This document shows, in pieces, positions 1-9,120 of a stretch of DNA of 64,000 bases. The position numbers and the translations under genes were made by a program. Origin of the DNA: Puniceicoccus vermicola (GTDB lineage: Bacteria; Verrucomicrobiota; Verrucomicrobiia; Opitutales; Puniceicoccaceae). Position 1 is the stretch's first letter. Each line of letters opens with the position of its first letter. Below the pieces are notes generated by a model, which saw nothing but the letters and a program-made list of their open reading frames with translations, did no database searches and had not been told where the DNA came from. The stretch lies in the NCBI RefSeq assembly GCF_014230055.1, contig NZ_JACHVA010000076.1:1-64000 (forward strand), read 5' to 3'.

Positions 1-295
1 CTTTTTTTAAGATGTCGCGCTGACGACGCAGTTGCTCGTTCTCCCGGCGCAAACGCTTTAGCTCCGAGGCTTCATCAGGATCGGAGGCTCCGGAAGGCAT
101 CTCCCCCGGCTCACGCCGGTCTCGATCCCTTCCTTCTCCTCCGATCCCAGCTGCACGATTACGCCATAATCTCAGCGTGTTCGGGGAAACTCCCAGTTCT
201 TCAGCTACGTGCTTGAGAGGGCGAGCACTACTGATCAGAAGATCAACAGCTCCCTCGCGGAACTCACGGGAATAGGCAGGTTTGGTTGGTGGCAT
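1..295 (-). CDS. IS3-family transposase OrfA (HTH_Tnp_1), partial
   Basis: The protein begins MPPTKPAYSREFREGAVDLL and has an N-terminal helix-turn-helix (about residues 8-40; HVAEELGVSPNTLRLW) followed by a charged leucine-zipper stretch (ELKRLRRENEQLRRQRDILKK). This is the usual build of IS3-family OrfA, which binds the element ends and is fused to the DDE catalytic OrfB by -1 frameshifting. At the window edge the coding strand reads TTAAAAAAAG, the type of A-run used as a slippery site in this family. ATG at 295 is chosen over the in-frame ATG at 313 because AAAAGGAT lies 8-10 bases before it. OrfB is not in the window, so activity cannot be judged. Confidence 0.85.
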   Translation of the reverse strand, partial: MPPTKPAYSREFREGAVDLLISSARPLKHVAEELGVSPNTLRLWRNRAAGIGGEGRDRDRREPGEMPSGASDPDEASELKRLRRENEQLRRQRDILKK

Positions 296-338
296 ATCGG
301 TTATCCTTTTCATTTGCACCGAGCTGTCCAACATATCA
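1..338 (-). mobile_element. IS3-family insertion sequence, partial, cut by left edge
   Basis: The minus strand carries an IS3-type orfA and the element continues beyond position 1. A possible outer end is the TGA at 338-336 (minus strand reads TGATATGTTGGACAGCTC), since IS3 elements begin with TG, but the matching end lies outside the window, so this boundary is a guess. The repeat array starts 12 bases further on. Confidence 0.55.
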
Positions 339-350
339 GGGGAAGCTCAG

Positions 351-775
351 AGTAGGGCAGTAGCTTCAGCTGCGCCCCACGTATTTCTTGAAGGGCACTG
401 GCCGGGATGATCTCCTCTGCCCAGTCACTCTAATCGAATATCTTCGAGAGCGGAGTGTGTTTCGGAGAATGCGGAAGTGTCGGCCGGGGTTCGTAGCGTT
501 TGGCCGCGCAGCTAGAGCTGAGCGGGTACGCTGGATCGGAGTAGGGCAGTAGCTTCAGCTGCGCCTCGCGTAATTCGTGAAGGGCACTGGCGGGATGATC
601 ACCACCTCCCCAGTGATTCTCATCGGATATCTCGAGCGCGGAGTGTGTTTCGGAGAATGCGGAAGCGTTGGTTGGCGTTCGTAGCGTTTGGCCGCGCAGC
701 TAAAGCTGAGCGGGTACGCTGGCTCGGAGTAGGGCAGTAGCTTTAGCTGTGCCTCGGGTTCTCTGTGACCCGTAT
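351..775. repeat. Tandem array of ~188-bp repeats, locus A
   Basis: Two complete units (351-539 and 540-727) and a decayed third (728 to about 775) stand head to tail, each starting AGTAGGGCAGTAGCTTCAGC and ending CGCGCAGCTA(A/G)AGCTGAGCGG. Periods are 189 and 188 bases. At each junction the end of one unit (GCGCAGCTAAAGCTGAGC) and the start of the next (GCAGTAGCTTCAGCTGCGC) form an imperfect palindrome, as in REP/BIME elements. The same unit recurs at 16.3-17.0 kb. No open frame is convincing, and the array fills the space between the IS3 element and the next gene. Confidence 0.85.
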
Positions 776-889
776 TCGGGAGATGATTACAGCTTCGATG
801 CTTTGGATGCGCACTCTTTCGGGGCGATCAGCTGTCCACTTTTGCTTTTCCCAGATTGACTCTCTCCGGACGGGAGGGAAGGCGCTGGA

Positions 890-1534
890 TTAGAATTCAG
901 CGCCGACTCGGAGGGTGAACCCTTCGAACTTAGTGTCTTTGACGTGCTCGCCCTGGAAGGATACGCCGGCAGTGTCGATGTTGAAGAGGTAACCGAGGCC
1001 GAAGGAGAGGGCGACGCTGGGATTGTAGTGGAAGTAGTAGTCGACTCCAGCGTAGACCGCGGAGGCGTCATCAATGTGGATTTTCTCTCTCTCGATGAGA
1101 AAGGGGGTGGAGAAATTGTAGTCCACGTGGCTGTCTACGTATTGGTATTGGTAGTTCGCTCCGAAGGAGAAGGAATGGCTGGGATTGATCTCCACCATGT
1201 ACTCGATACCACCACCGACGGAAAAGACTCCGGCGTCGCCTTCGACCCCTTCACTGTCGAAACCGTCGATCCACGCATCACCTTCCGTATACCAGTAGGA
1301 GTATCCGAGGAGACCGTAAATCCGTAGTCCTCGTCCGAGAGTGATTCCGAGGCGGCCTTCGATGCCGGCCGAATAATCCCAATCATCGCCGTCGGGGAAG
1401 ACCACGGGGCTGGCAATGGAACCGAAAAGGCGGGTTTCTGGTTCTTCCTCGTAGGACTCCATTCCCATGTATTCCTGAGCGGTAACCGGGAGAAGGGAAG
1501 TCGAGAGAAAGAGAAGGCAGAGCGGTGTTTTCAT
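890..1534 (-). CDS. Secreted outer-membrane beta-barrel-like protein
   Basis: A 214-residue protein with a clear signal peptide (MKTPLCLLFLSTSLLPVTAQ, cleavage after about residue 19). The mature part alternates short hydrophobic and aromatic strands with acidic loops (for example GLRIYGLLGYSYWYTEG, HSFSFGANYQYQYVDS, SVALSFGLGYLFNID) and ends in Phe (LRVGAEF), the usual terminal residue of barrels inserted by the BAM complex. About eight strands fit the length, as in OmpA/OmpX-like barrels. No catalytic motif is visible and the ligand is unknown. It stands alone, about 150 bases downstream of another barrel-like gene on the same strand. Confidence 0.7.
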   Translation of the reverse strand: MKTPLCLLFLSTSLLPVTAQEYMGMESYEEEPETRLFGSIASPVVFPDGDDWDYSAGIEGRLGITLGRGLRIYGLLGYSYWYTEGDAWIDGFDSEGVEGDAGVFSVGGGIEYMVEINPSHSFSFGANYQYQYVDSHVDYNFSTPFLIEREKIHIDDASAVYAGVDYYFHYNPSVALSFGLGYLFNIDTAGVSFQGEHVKDTKFEGFTLRVGAEF

Positions 1535-1690
1535 GCGTGTGTGGAAGATGGTTGGGAAAAACGGGGGACTATATCGACTGGCTTAGAGATGCACAATAGC
1601 CCTTCGGTGTCGAGTGGTTTGCACTAATGGGCATAGGTATTTGGGATGGATAAAAATCGATGGCTGGAAGAGCGTTGCAAGCCAGGGCGG

Positions 1691-2770
1691 TTAGCGGGAG
1701 CGGTGCTCGAGATCTCCCCAGATGAGCATCTCGATTCCGATCTCGATCTTGTATTCGGCGCCCCAGTTGTTTTCGGCCTCCCATTGCACTTTCGGGGCGA
1801 TAACATAGTAGACGTAATCTTTGTAGAGAGGCCCCTTCCGCATGAGGGACATTTCGTAGGAGAGGGTCTCTGCGGCATCCCCTTCGATGCGTCCGCGAAT
1901 CCCCCAACCATCGGCCACATCGCTACCGTTGACCCTGCGACCATACTCTTTCTCGTTTAGAAGTTTCGGGACGTAGCCAATGAGGGAGGTTGCCGCCCAG
2001 CGGTAGCCCCCACCATCTTCTCCGTAGAGGTAGCTATCCGGGTCGTTCGCGTCATCGGAATCGTCGTCCTGCTGCTGTTTGTTCCACTTGGCGGAAAGGG
2101 TCTGCCGAAAGAGCCAGCGGTTGATCCAGTAGTCGGCGGTCATTGCCCCAAGGAATCCAACCCCTTCGTCGCTGTCCCAGAACACCTTTCCGTTGGGGTA
2201 GAGGGTCCAGTGCTCTCCTGGCTGGTAGGTGGGGGCCCATTGGGCGTTGACGAAGGCTTCTGGAGGCCAGTCTGCCTTGACGCCTGCCGAGGTGTCCCAG
2301 TTTTTGAAGAAGCTCCGGGCCGCGCCAATGCGAAGGGTGTTGTTCGAGTCGACGGGTGATTCGCCGGGGAGAGCTGAAGGGTCTTTGGTGGTAGCGAAGA
2401 CGCGCAATCGTCTCTCAAGGTTTGGCAATTTGATGTCGGTGCCGAGGTCGATGACGGGCTGAAGCTTGAAATTGTCTGCGGCTCCAAAGTCGACTTCCCC
2501 GTAAAGTCCGAGGCGGAAACGGGACGGCGGAACCTTCAGCGGCTCCTGCCCAGCAGGGACGAACTTATTGTCGAACCAGACAATCTTCTCATGGGCGGTG
2601 TTATAGAGCCAATCGTGGGTATCATCGACCCAAGAGTTTGAATCCGTTGTCGAGGTATCCTGGGTCGATGGGTCAGTGGTGGTGCTGGTTTTTGTCTCGT
2701 TGGTCGAAGTAGTTTCCGCCGCGAGGAGGAGGGGAAGCAGCATCCCAATCAGGAGAGTCTGGTAGTTCAT
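1691..2770 (-). CDS. Exported protein, probable outer-membrane barrel
   Basis: An open frame continues upstream to 3121, but the start taken is ATG 2770, because the protein then opens with a signal peptide (MNYQTLLIGMLLPLLLAAE) and is 359 residues long. A Thr/Ser/Asp-rich linker (about residues 20-50) precedes a region of amphipathic strands with aromatic girdle residues (SRFRLGLYGEVDFGA, LRRLRVFATTKD, HWTLYPNGKVFWDS, YEMSLMRKGPLYKDYVYYVI), suggesting a membrane barrel. An acidic loop (KQQQDDDSDDANDPDS) would face outward. I do not recognise the family. No ribosome-binding site is evident before the chosen start. Confidence 0.6.
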   Translation of the reverse strand: MNYQTLLIGMLLPLLLAAETTSTNETKTSTTTDPSTQDTSTTDSNSWVDDTHDWLYNTAHEKIVWFDNKFVPAGQEPLKVPPSRFRLGLYGEVDFGAADNFKLQPVIDLGTDIKLPNLERRLRVFATTKDPSALPGESPVDSNNTLRIGAARSFFKNWDTSAGVKADWPPEAFVNAQWAPTYQPGEHWTLYPNGKVFWDSDEGVGFLGAMTADYWINRWLFRQTLSAKWNKQQQDDDSDDANDPDSYLYGEDGGGYRWAATSLIGYVPKLLNEKEYGRRVNGSDVADGWGIRGRIEGDAAETLSYEMSLMRKGPLYKDYVYYVIAPKVQWEAENNWGAEYKIEIGIEMLIWGDLEHRSR

Positions 2771-2973
2771 TGAGCAAACGGGGTAGCTCGGATTCGAATG
2801 TGAGGGAAGCGTAAAATGGGTTGAGGCGGGATCTGGTCCACTTTTCTTCCAGAAGTTTTCACCACCAGCGGCGGTTCCCAGCTTCGCCTCAGAATCTGAG
2901 ACTCCTGCGATTCCCGCGGCCCAATCATCCAGGATCGCGTCGGCGAACGGGATCAATCGATTCGCTCTCGTAC

Positions 2974-3007
2974 CACAGGCTGCCAGCCTGTGCGGCGGTT
3001 GACCGCC
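2974..3007. repeat. Two adjoining perfect hairpins in a 580-bp intergenic gap
   Basis: CACAGGCTG-C-CAGCCTGTG (2974-2992) is directly followed by GGCGGT-TG-ACCGCC (2994-3007). Both stems are perfect and resemble small intergenic palindromic repeats rather than a terminator, as no T-run follows on either strand. The rest of 2771-3351 shows no gene or recognisable site. Confidence 0.55.
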
Positions 3008-3351
3008 TCTCGGATCCGAATCCTCGTGTATTTCGGGAGACCTTGCTAAGGCTCCCGAAATGAAGACGTTTTCCCCGGTAGGGTAGTCTCCTTGTGCGGC
3101 CTTGCTTCGGCTCAGGCTCAATTGCCTCTGACTGGGAGCGGAGGTGCGCCCGGTGAACTGACGTTGACGGAACCCGGTTTAGTTGCGATCGAGCCGGGAG
3201 CCTTGAATCCCCGTGCCTTGTTTTTCTCCTAGCCCGGAGAGGCAAGTGATTCGTTCGAAATCACCACGGACGCCTTCATCTTGGAAAGGATCGGGCTACT
3301 CGTAGCTGTTCTCCGAAGACCTTCGTGGGGCAGTCGGCTGCGGGAAGAGGA

Positions 3352-4338
3352 TCAGTAGGCCCCGCGGATATTCTCGCGGACCTCGGCTTCGTAGAAATTG
3401 CGAAGCTTTTGGTGGAGTTCCTCGGGCAATGGGTCGAGTCGGGATGCGGTGGCGTTGCCTTTGGCTTGAGAGGGGGAACTCGCGCCGGGAATGATGGTGG
3501 AAACGGCTTCGTGGTCGAGGATCCAGCGGAGGGCGAATTGCACCATCGACATGCTCTCGGGGACGAAAGCTTTCAGTTCATCAGCGAGCTCCACTCCTTT
3601 TTCGAAGGGAAGACCGGCGAAGGTTTCCCCGACATTGAATTGGGCTCCGTCGCGGTTGAAGTTGCGGTGGTCGTCCTCGCCAAAAGTGGTGGACTGGGTG
3701 AACTTGCCGGTCAGCAATCCGCTGGCGAGAGGGAGGCGGACAATGATGCCCGTTCCGGTGGCCTGGGCCTCGGGGAAGAGCTCGGTGATCAGTTTTTGGC
3801 GGAAACAGTTGAAGATGACCTGCAGGGAGAGGAGACCTTCCTGTTTCATGCAGAGGAGGCCTTCTTCGACGGTCTCGACGCTGGCGCCGAAGTGGGCGAT
3901 GAGACCCTCGGCTTGAAGTTTGCGGAGCCAGTCGAAAATCGCGCCGTCTTGGAGGACCTTGATCGGAACGCAGTGAAGTTGGAGGAGGTCGAGTTGATCC
4001 ACTCCGAGGCGGGAGAGAGAGCCTCGGACTGATTCGCGCAGACTCTCTTCTGAATAGTTGTTGGGGAATACGGGGCCCCGGCCGAACTTGGTAGCGATAC
4101 GGGGCTGAATCCCCTCGGCCTTGATGAACTCCCCGATGAGGGATTCGCTGCGACCGTCGCCGTAGACGTTGGCGGTGTCGAAGAAGGTAACGCCATTTGC
4201 GGCGGATTCGGAAAGAATGGCAAAGGCGGTCTCCCGATCAATGGCACTGCCCCAGCTCGCCCCGATTTGCCAACAGCCCATCCCAACTTCGCTGACTTCA
4301 AATCCTGATTTCCCGAGTAAGCGTTTCTTCATTTCCAT
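3352..4338 (-). CDS. Aldo/keto reductase
   Basis: A 328-residue cytoplasmic oxidoreductase of the AKR superfamily, reducing or oxidising carbonyl/alcohol groups with NADP(H). The tetrad is visible: Asp54 and Tyr59 (TFFDTANVYGDG), Lys84 (ATKFGRGP) and His122 (LLQLHCVP). The N-terminal KRLLGKSGFEVSEVGMGCW and the C-terminal cofactor region (STIIPGASSPSQAKGN) are typical of the ring of AKRs that act on sugars or aldehydes. Length matches the family. The start could also be the ATG two codons downstream. It lies alone between unrelated genes, so its substrate cannot be inferred from context. Confidence 0.9.
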   Translation of the reverse strand: MEMKKRLLGKSGFEVSEVGMGCWQIGASWGSAIDRETAFAILSESAANGVTFFDTANVYGDGRSESLIGEFIKAEGIQPRIATKFGRGPVFPNNYSEESLRESVRGSLSRLGVDQLDLLQLHCVPIKVLQDGAIFDWLRKLQAEGLIAHFGASVETVEEGLLCMKQEGLLSLQVIFNCFRQKLITELFPEAQATGTGIIVRLPLASGLLTGKFTQSTTFGEDDHRNFNRDGAQFNVGETFAGLPFEKGVELADELKAFVPESMSMVQFALRWILDHEAVSTIIPGASSPSQAKGNATASRLDPLPEELHQKLRNFYEAEVRENIRGAY

Positions 4339-4535
4339 GGGAGCACTCTAGGAGAAGTCTTCGGATTTTTCCACCCGTTTTGGGGAATCTTCCTTCCGAT
4401 TCGAGGTGTGTGTTGGAGCGTTGCGCTTGTTGTCCTGTCCGCTGGATTGTTCAGTCAAGGCGGATATAATCCTGAGGCTGGCAACCAAGAAGCCTCCCGG
4501 AAGACTTTCTTCAGCCGGGATGATTTTATGCGGAG

Positions 4536-5342
4536 CTACTCGCCCTCCGGAATAGGGATGAGGCGGCTGTTCCAACGGGTCATCGTCTCGTTGGTGGGGA
4601 AAAAGATGCAGAGGGCGCGGTAGCCATTCCCAGTCGGCCAGCGGCGACGGTAGACGAGACGGTAGGTGTCGTCGTCGTCGATTGCGGCGAGGATCTGGTA
4701 GGGAACGGAAGAGCCGGAAGGAAGCTCTATTTTTGCCCCTCGCCCGGGCCCAATCGTGAGCTTTTGGTCACTGGTGGCGACTTTGAGGGGGATGGATCCC
4801 ATATTGAATCCGTAGATCGTGTTCGGAGGGATGTTGTCGAAGTCGATGGGGATGGCGACGAGCTGGTGGGTTGCCTGATCGGGGTTGTCCTGGCCGAGGA
4901 GGAACTGGGTCTGATTCAGCCCGGGTGTGAGTTGGCTTTGCAGTTGAGGGACGTATTGATCTTCTTGGTCGGGGCCTTGCGCCGGGATGCGCCGGTAGAG
5001 AGTAAAATTTATCGGACCTTGATATTGGATGGGGTCGCTGATGGCGTTGCGATCAAACTGGATCGGGTGAAACTCGTTTTGAGTCCGGTAGTAGAGTTCG
5101 TAGGTGTGGGGTTGATATTTTTCCGGAACCTCCTCCCCCCGTTCGTATCTCACTGGAGGGATATGGCGATGCAGGAGAATTTGCAGGGTGGCGCTAACCT
5201 GTGGAGGTTCTCCCTGGGCAAGGGGGCTGGCTAGGACCAGGAGCAGAAAAAAGAGCTCGGTCACTCGGCGACGGATCCGGGCGCGAAGGTCTGCTTTGGG
5301 ATCTCGAACTGCAGAGGAGAGAAAGGGGGACTTAGATTTCAT
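4536..5342 (-). CDS. Small secreted partner of Verru_Chthon cassette protein A (copy 1)
   Basis: The longer open frame starts inside the upstream gene, but ATG 5342 is preferred: it overlaps the end of the upstream cassette gene by 11 bases (coupled translation) and places a signal-type segment (TELFFLLLVLASPLAQG) near the N-terminus of a 268-residue protein. The body has no known motif. Its C-terminal half (IPPNTIYGFNMGSIPLKV, then DDDDTYRLVYRRRWPTGNGYRALCIFF split by a short gap) aligns by eye with the protein at 57336-58073 (FPAGSYQIFNLSEYAITG ... WTLAYNSLWPHRTNFRSNIFIFG, also with a gap), which likewise follows a cassette protein A gene. A role beside the pilin-like cassette protein in the envelope is inferred from that repeated pairing. 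Confidence 0.65.
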   Translation of the reverse strand: MKSKSPFLSSAVRDPKADLRARIRRRVTELFFLLLVLASPLAQGEPPQVSATLQILLHRHIPPVRYERGEEVPEKYQPHTYELYYRTQNEFHPIQFDRNAISDPIQYQGPINFTLYRRIPAQGPDQEDQYVPQLQSQLTPGLNQTQFLLGQDNPDQATHQLVAIPIDFDNIPPNTIYGFNMGSIPLKVATSDQKLTIGPGRGAKIELPSGSSVPYQILAAIDDDDTYRLVYRRRWPTGNGYRALCIFFPTNETMTRWNSRLIPIPEGE

Positions 5343-8300
5343 GGTCTTCGAGCCACCGGAAGGAGACGACTTTGTAGGGACGTTCATTCGAGCCGGGGCG
5401 GATTTCCTGAGGTTGGCGTTGGACGACCATTTCGCATCTGGCGCGGGCGACGGACTCGTTGGTGATAGGATCCACCGATTGCCCGTAGGAGCGGATTTTG
5501 AACGTGTCCGACCGGACCGAGAGGGCCGCACCGACGCGTGAGAGGAGGTCGGCCTGGGTCATGAATCCGGGCTGGCCGTAAGAGAGCGATCCCATGCCCG
5601 TATACCGATTGAATTGGTTGAACCGATTGAGTTCGTTGTAGTCGATATAGTTGTCGGGTTGTTCGTAGCGCTGGTTGATGCTGGAAGCTTCGAGAGCGGC
5701 CTGAAGGGCACCGATCGCGCGCTCGCGCTCGGTCGGGCTCAGGTTGAGACGAGCATTTTCGTGGGATGAGAGGAAGGCAGGGTCGTCAATGACCCGGTTC
5801 ACGAAGTGGCTGAGAGAGATGAAGGGGCCGCGTTTCTTGACCTGTTCGACGATTTCGGTAGCGAGGTCTTCGATCTCCAATGAACTGAGGGTGCGGTATC
5901 CGGCATAGGTCGGTGCAGCTTGCTCGTCCGAAGTGTCGGCTTCTCCGAGTAGGGGAGAGGCGTGTTTCAGGTAGGGGGCCCTGTCGTCGTAAGGTGTGCT
6001 GTTGATCGTTGCCCCTACCGTTCCTCCCAGGAGCGATCTCCAGGCATCGATGGAGGTCGAGTTGACGTTAAAGGCACCGCGGATCATAAGAACTTTTGCG
6101 GCCTCTTTGTAAGATTGAATTTCGGAAGGGGTGGCATTTTCCGAAGCAATGAGGCGCGGGTTGAGAATGATGGAATTGGCGGAGTCATACTCGGCGAAAA
6201 AGTAGCGGTCCCAGAGGTAGTCGTTGAGAAGGTAAGACCAGTCGTAGAGCGAGGACTGAGGATCGGTCGGAAGGTTGGAACGCGTGAGGTAGGTGTGACG
6301 GCTGCGGTCGTCCAAGGGGACCCCGAGGGGGGCCAGGGAGTTGCCAATCGCGAAGGCGGGATAGCTGCTGTTTACATTCCAATCCGAGTCGCTGCTGGCA
6401 AGGGAGTCATTGAAGAAGTTCGTGATTGAGTCGGTGCGAGGTGAGGGGGGAGCGGTCGACGCGTGCGTGAGAGAACCGACAGATTGGAAGTATTCGGGAC
6501 CAGAGGGGATATCGAAAAGAGTGTCCTGGGTGATCAGGGAGATGTTGGGGTCGTTGGTGTAGCCCACTGCGGGCTGAGTATAGAGGAGGGATTGGTAGAA
6601 GCTTCCCCAATCTGTGGAAGAGCTCCCGGGTTCCGCCCAACGGTAGGAGCTCATGTTGTCGGAGCGGTTCCCCGACCAATTGAGGTAAAGTGGGTTGTAG
6701 CGGGTATCCCGGCCGGGCTGCTGGGCATGCTCGATGGGAGTGCGTTCGCTTCGGACGGCTCGAGGATTGAAGGAAGCCAGAGTCGAAACGATCGGCTCCA
6801 GATTACTGTTGTAGGTGACCGGGTGGAAATTTTCGGTCCAGCGGAGATTCTGGGTGAATCCAACAATCGGGAAATAGTTGTCACCGCCTAGACTGGCTGC
6901 CGGGAGAGAGTTCCAAGTCGTCGAGGATGCCGTCGCTTCAGCGAGAATGTTGGAAGGCGAGACGGACCACGCGGGAAATGGGTTGGAGGTCGTTGAGCTG
7001 TTGCTCAAGGCGCCGTGGTTGAAACCACCGACCGACTGAAGTGGATGGTTCTGGATGAGGTTTTGCAAGGTGTTGTTGCCGAGGTTAACCCCCATGAGGA
7101 TCACCAGATTGTTAAGGCTCGAGGTGTTGGAGCTATTGCCAAGGTCGCGGGCGAGTCTGAGAGTGAAATTCTTGCTGAGGTCGGGGACGTTGCCGGAGTC
7201 TGTTGGGCGGAAATTTTCACTGAGATCTGAGTAGAAATATCCGCCTTGGATGAATGCGGGCGAAGAGGCATCCGCCAGAGTGTTTCCGATGCCGCTGGCG
7301 CTGGACCAATCTTGCTCTTCTACGCCGGGAGGGAGGAAGAGCTTTGCTTCGCCGGCGGCAAATGAACTGGTGATATTCAACCGGATGGCTCCATGGTCCT
7401 TCCCGCCTTCGTCCCCCCCGTCGAAGACGACAGGTTGGCTGCTGCTGCTGTACTTTGGTTCCCAGGTATGAGTGTTTCCGCTGGTGTCGGTCCAATCGAC
7501 TTCCGGAGTCCAATTGTATTTCAGTTTGTTCGCGCTTGAGGTCAGGATGAGGCTATAGGTTGTTTGCGGTAGATCCACATTATAAGGATTCCAGAGCATG
7601 ATCGCGGGGAACACCATCAGGCGGGCGGTGTATTCAGGATTGGATGGCGTCGAGGCGGTGGTCTCAAGGAGCATCATGTGGGTGTGCAGCTGAACCATCG
7701 TGATGACGGGATAGACTCCCATCAGACTGTTGGTCTGAGGTTGGACGTTGAGGCTGTTGGCTCGCATGCGGTAAAAGCTGCGAAGCTGTTCCCACGGAGG
7801 GCCTCCGGGGTCCCGCCGCTCGACCTGAGTAGCGCTGTTGCCGCGGGCCGCGTCGGAGTCGGCTGGGTCATAGGGCTGAGCTTGATTGCGGTGGCCGAAG
7901 ACGAGCTGTCCGTGTTCTGCGAGAAGAACTCCGAACTCGGTGTCGTCGGAAAAAGCGCCGCTGAGGTTGCCTTTGAGTCCGCCCTCGCGAGCGTCGGAGA
8001 GGACTCCCAGGGAAAGGGGAGTTAGATCGTGGTAATGGTTGGCGAGAAGGCCGTTGATGTTCCCATTACTGAGCCCAACACCTTCCAGTGGATAGCGGAG
8101 CTGGTTCAGGCGGGTGATTCTGGCGAGTAGAGCGGTGTAGGAGTCGTTCTCAAAGATGGAACCGAGGCTGTTGAGAACCGTCAGATTTTCCTGAGGATTG
8201 CTATCTTCGATAAATTCCGGGGCCATCCGTGGTGCGGAGAGACTGCTCAGGGCCGCATTCTGGGGAAGGTTGCTGCGCGCGTGAGGATTGTCCATCGCGA

Positions 8301-8952
8301 CGCTGGCTTTGATGCCTTCGTCGGCAACCCACCATGCGTAGTTCGCCTCAATGTCACCGCCGGTGTTTCGGAGGTCTTCGAGAGGAAGATAGATATTTCG
8401 CGGGTCCGCCGGGTTTGCTTTGTCGATCTCCAAAAGGGGGATGTCGGAAGGCTGACGGGTATGGTTCGAAGGATTCGCGTTGGGGGAGCTGACCAGCCAA
8501 GCGAGGGCGCCGCCCGGATTTCCGAGACCGTTTTTGATCGGAGCCGGATTTTGATGGGGATCTCCTCCGGTGCCGTGGTTTGGATCGTGGGGATTGGTAA
8601 TCCAGACCCCGGTCCAGTAAGGCTCCGTGACTCCGGTAATGGCTTCCGTGTCGGTGGAAGTGTCGAGGATGGAGGCGCTGGCGGTGACCCGCTGATCGGC
8701 ACCTGTAGTCTGTTGTAGTTCACCGAGGGCTTCGATTGCTGCAAAGAGAGCGACTTGCCGCGCATCGGTCTTTTGTGAAACCGTTGTTTGATGAAGAGTC
8801 TCGATCCGAAGCCAGCCCGCAATCGTGATGAGAAGGATGAGGATCAAGGCCATCAGTGAAAGCGAAATCACGAGGGCGAAGCCGGATCGTTTTCGGGACT
8901 GAGCACGACAGGCGGAAGGTTGAGGCCGAGAGCCTGCGAAATGGTCTTGCAT
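5332..8952 (-). CDS. Verru_Chthon cassette protein A-like, pilin-like N-terminus (copy 1)
   Basis: A large exported protein (1206 residues from ATG 8952; a TTG at 9018 is an alternative start). A basic leader precedes GFALVISLSLMALILILLIT, which resembles the cleavage site and hydrophobic helix of type IV prepilins and PilX/GspK-like minor pilins. Then come AALGELQQTTGADQRVTA and a run of Asn/Ser/Thr-rich sequence with WWVADEGIKA and INRYTGMGSLSYGQPGF-like segments. This build matches my knowledge of Verru_Chthon cassette protein A (TIGR02600 type) of Verrucomicrobia. Other cassette members (B, C, D) are not seen here. The C-terminus (FKIRSYGQSVDPITNES ... RCEMVVQRQP) recurs in the second copy at 58 kb. 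Function is unproven; an envelope pseudopilus-like role is inferred. Confidence 0.8.
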   Translation of the reverse strand: MQDHFAGSRPQPSACRAQSRKRSGFALVISLSLMALILILLITIAGWLRIETLHQTTVSQKTDARQVALFAAIEALGELQQTTGADQRVTASASILDTSTDTEAITGVTEPYWTGVWITNPHDPNHGTGGDPHQNPAPIKNGLGNPGGALAWLVSSPNANPSNHTRQPSDIPLLEIDKANPADPRNIYLPLEDLRNTGGDIEANYAWWVADEGIKASVAMDNPHARSNLPQNAALSSLSAPRMAPEFIEDSNPQENLTVLNSLGSIFENDSYTALLARITRLNQLRYPLEGVGLSNGNINGLLANHYHDLTPLSLGVLSDAREGGLKGNLSGAFSDDTEFGVLLAEHGQLVFGHRNQAQPYDPADSDAARGNSATQVERRDPGGPPWEQLRSFYRMRANSLNVQPQTNSLMGVYPVITMVQLHTHMMLLETTASTPSNPEYTARLMVFPAIMLWNPYNVDLPQTTYSLILTSSANKLKYNWTPEVDWTDTSGNTHTWEPKYSSSSQPVVFDGGDEGGKDHGAIRLNITSSFAAGEAKLFLPPGVEEQDWSSASGIGNTLADASSPAFIQGGYFYSDLSENFRPTDSGNVPDLSKNFTLRLARDLGNSSNTSSLNNLVILMGVNLGNNTLQNLIQNHPLQSVGGFNHGALSNSSTTSNPFPAWSVSPSNILAEATASSTTWNSLPAASLGGDNYFPIVGFTQNLRWTENFHPVTYNSNLEPIVSTLASFNPRAVRSERTPIEHAQQPGRDTRYNPLYLNWSGNRSDNMSSYRWAEPGSSSTDWGSFYQSLLYTQPAVGYTNDPNISLITQDTLFDIPSGPEYFQSVGSLTHASTAPPSPRTDSITNFFNDSLASSDSDWNVNSSYPAFAIGNSLAPLGVPLDDRSRHTYLTRSNLPTDPQSSLYDWSYLLNDYLWDRYFFAEYDSANSIILNPRLIASENATPSEIQSYKEAAKVLMIRGAFNVNSTSIDAWRSLLGGTVGATINSTPYDDRAPYLKHASPLLGEADTSDEQAAPTYAGYRTLSSLEIEDLATEIVEQVKKRGPFISLSHFVNRVIDDPAFLSSHENARLNLSPTERERAIGALQAALEASSINQRYEQPDNYIDYNELNRFNQFNRYTGMGSLSYGQPGFMTQADLLSRVGAALSVRSDTFKIRSYGQSVDPITNESVARARCEMVVQRQPQEIRPGSNERPYKVVSFRWLEDHEI

Positions 8953-9035
8953 GTGGTCGCGGGGTTCGAGGGATGGGTTTGAGGAAGGGGAAGGGATTTT
9001 CCGAATTCTGTCAGGCAAACATCACAGAGGCCCGT

Positions 9036-9069
9036 AAAAAAAAAAAACAGGCAGACCGGAGTCTGCCTG
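9036..9069 (-). terminator. Rho-independent terminator of the PEP-CTERM gene
   Basis: On the minus strand a perfect 9-bp stem (CAGGCAGAC-TCCG-GTCTGCCTG) is followed by twelve T residues. It lies about 50 bases past the stop of the PEP-CTERM gene and just before the cassette protein gene, so it separates the two units. Confidence 0.95.
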
Positions 9070-9120
9070 TGCATGCCCCGGATAGGGCGGAAAATATCGG
9101 GAGAGGCCGCTTTCCAGCGC

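Noticed and set aside
3325-4032. 235-codon plus-strand frame opposite the aldo/keto reductase
   Set aside because: It is the complement of a well-supported enzyme gene and shows no family motif; its composition is that of an antisense frame.
9036-9047. Run of twelve A residues considered as a phase-variable tract
   Set aside because: It follows a perfect stem-loop on the minus strand and lies outside any gene, so it is the U-tract of a terminator.
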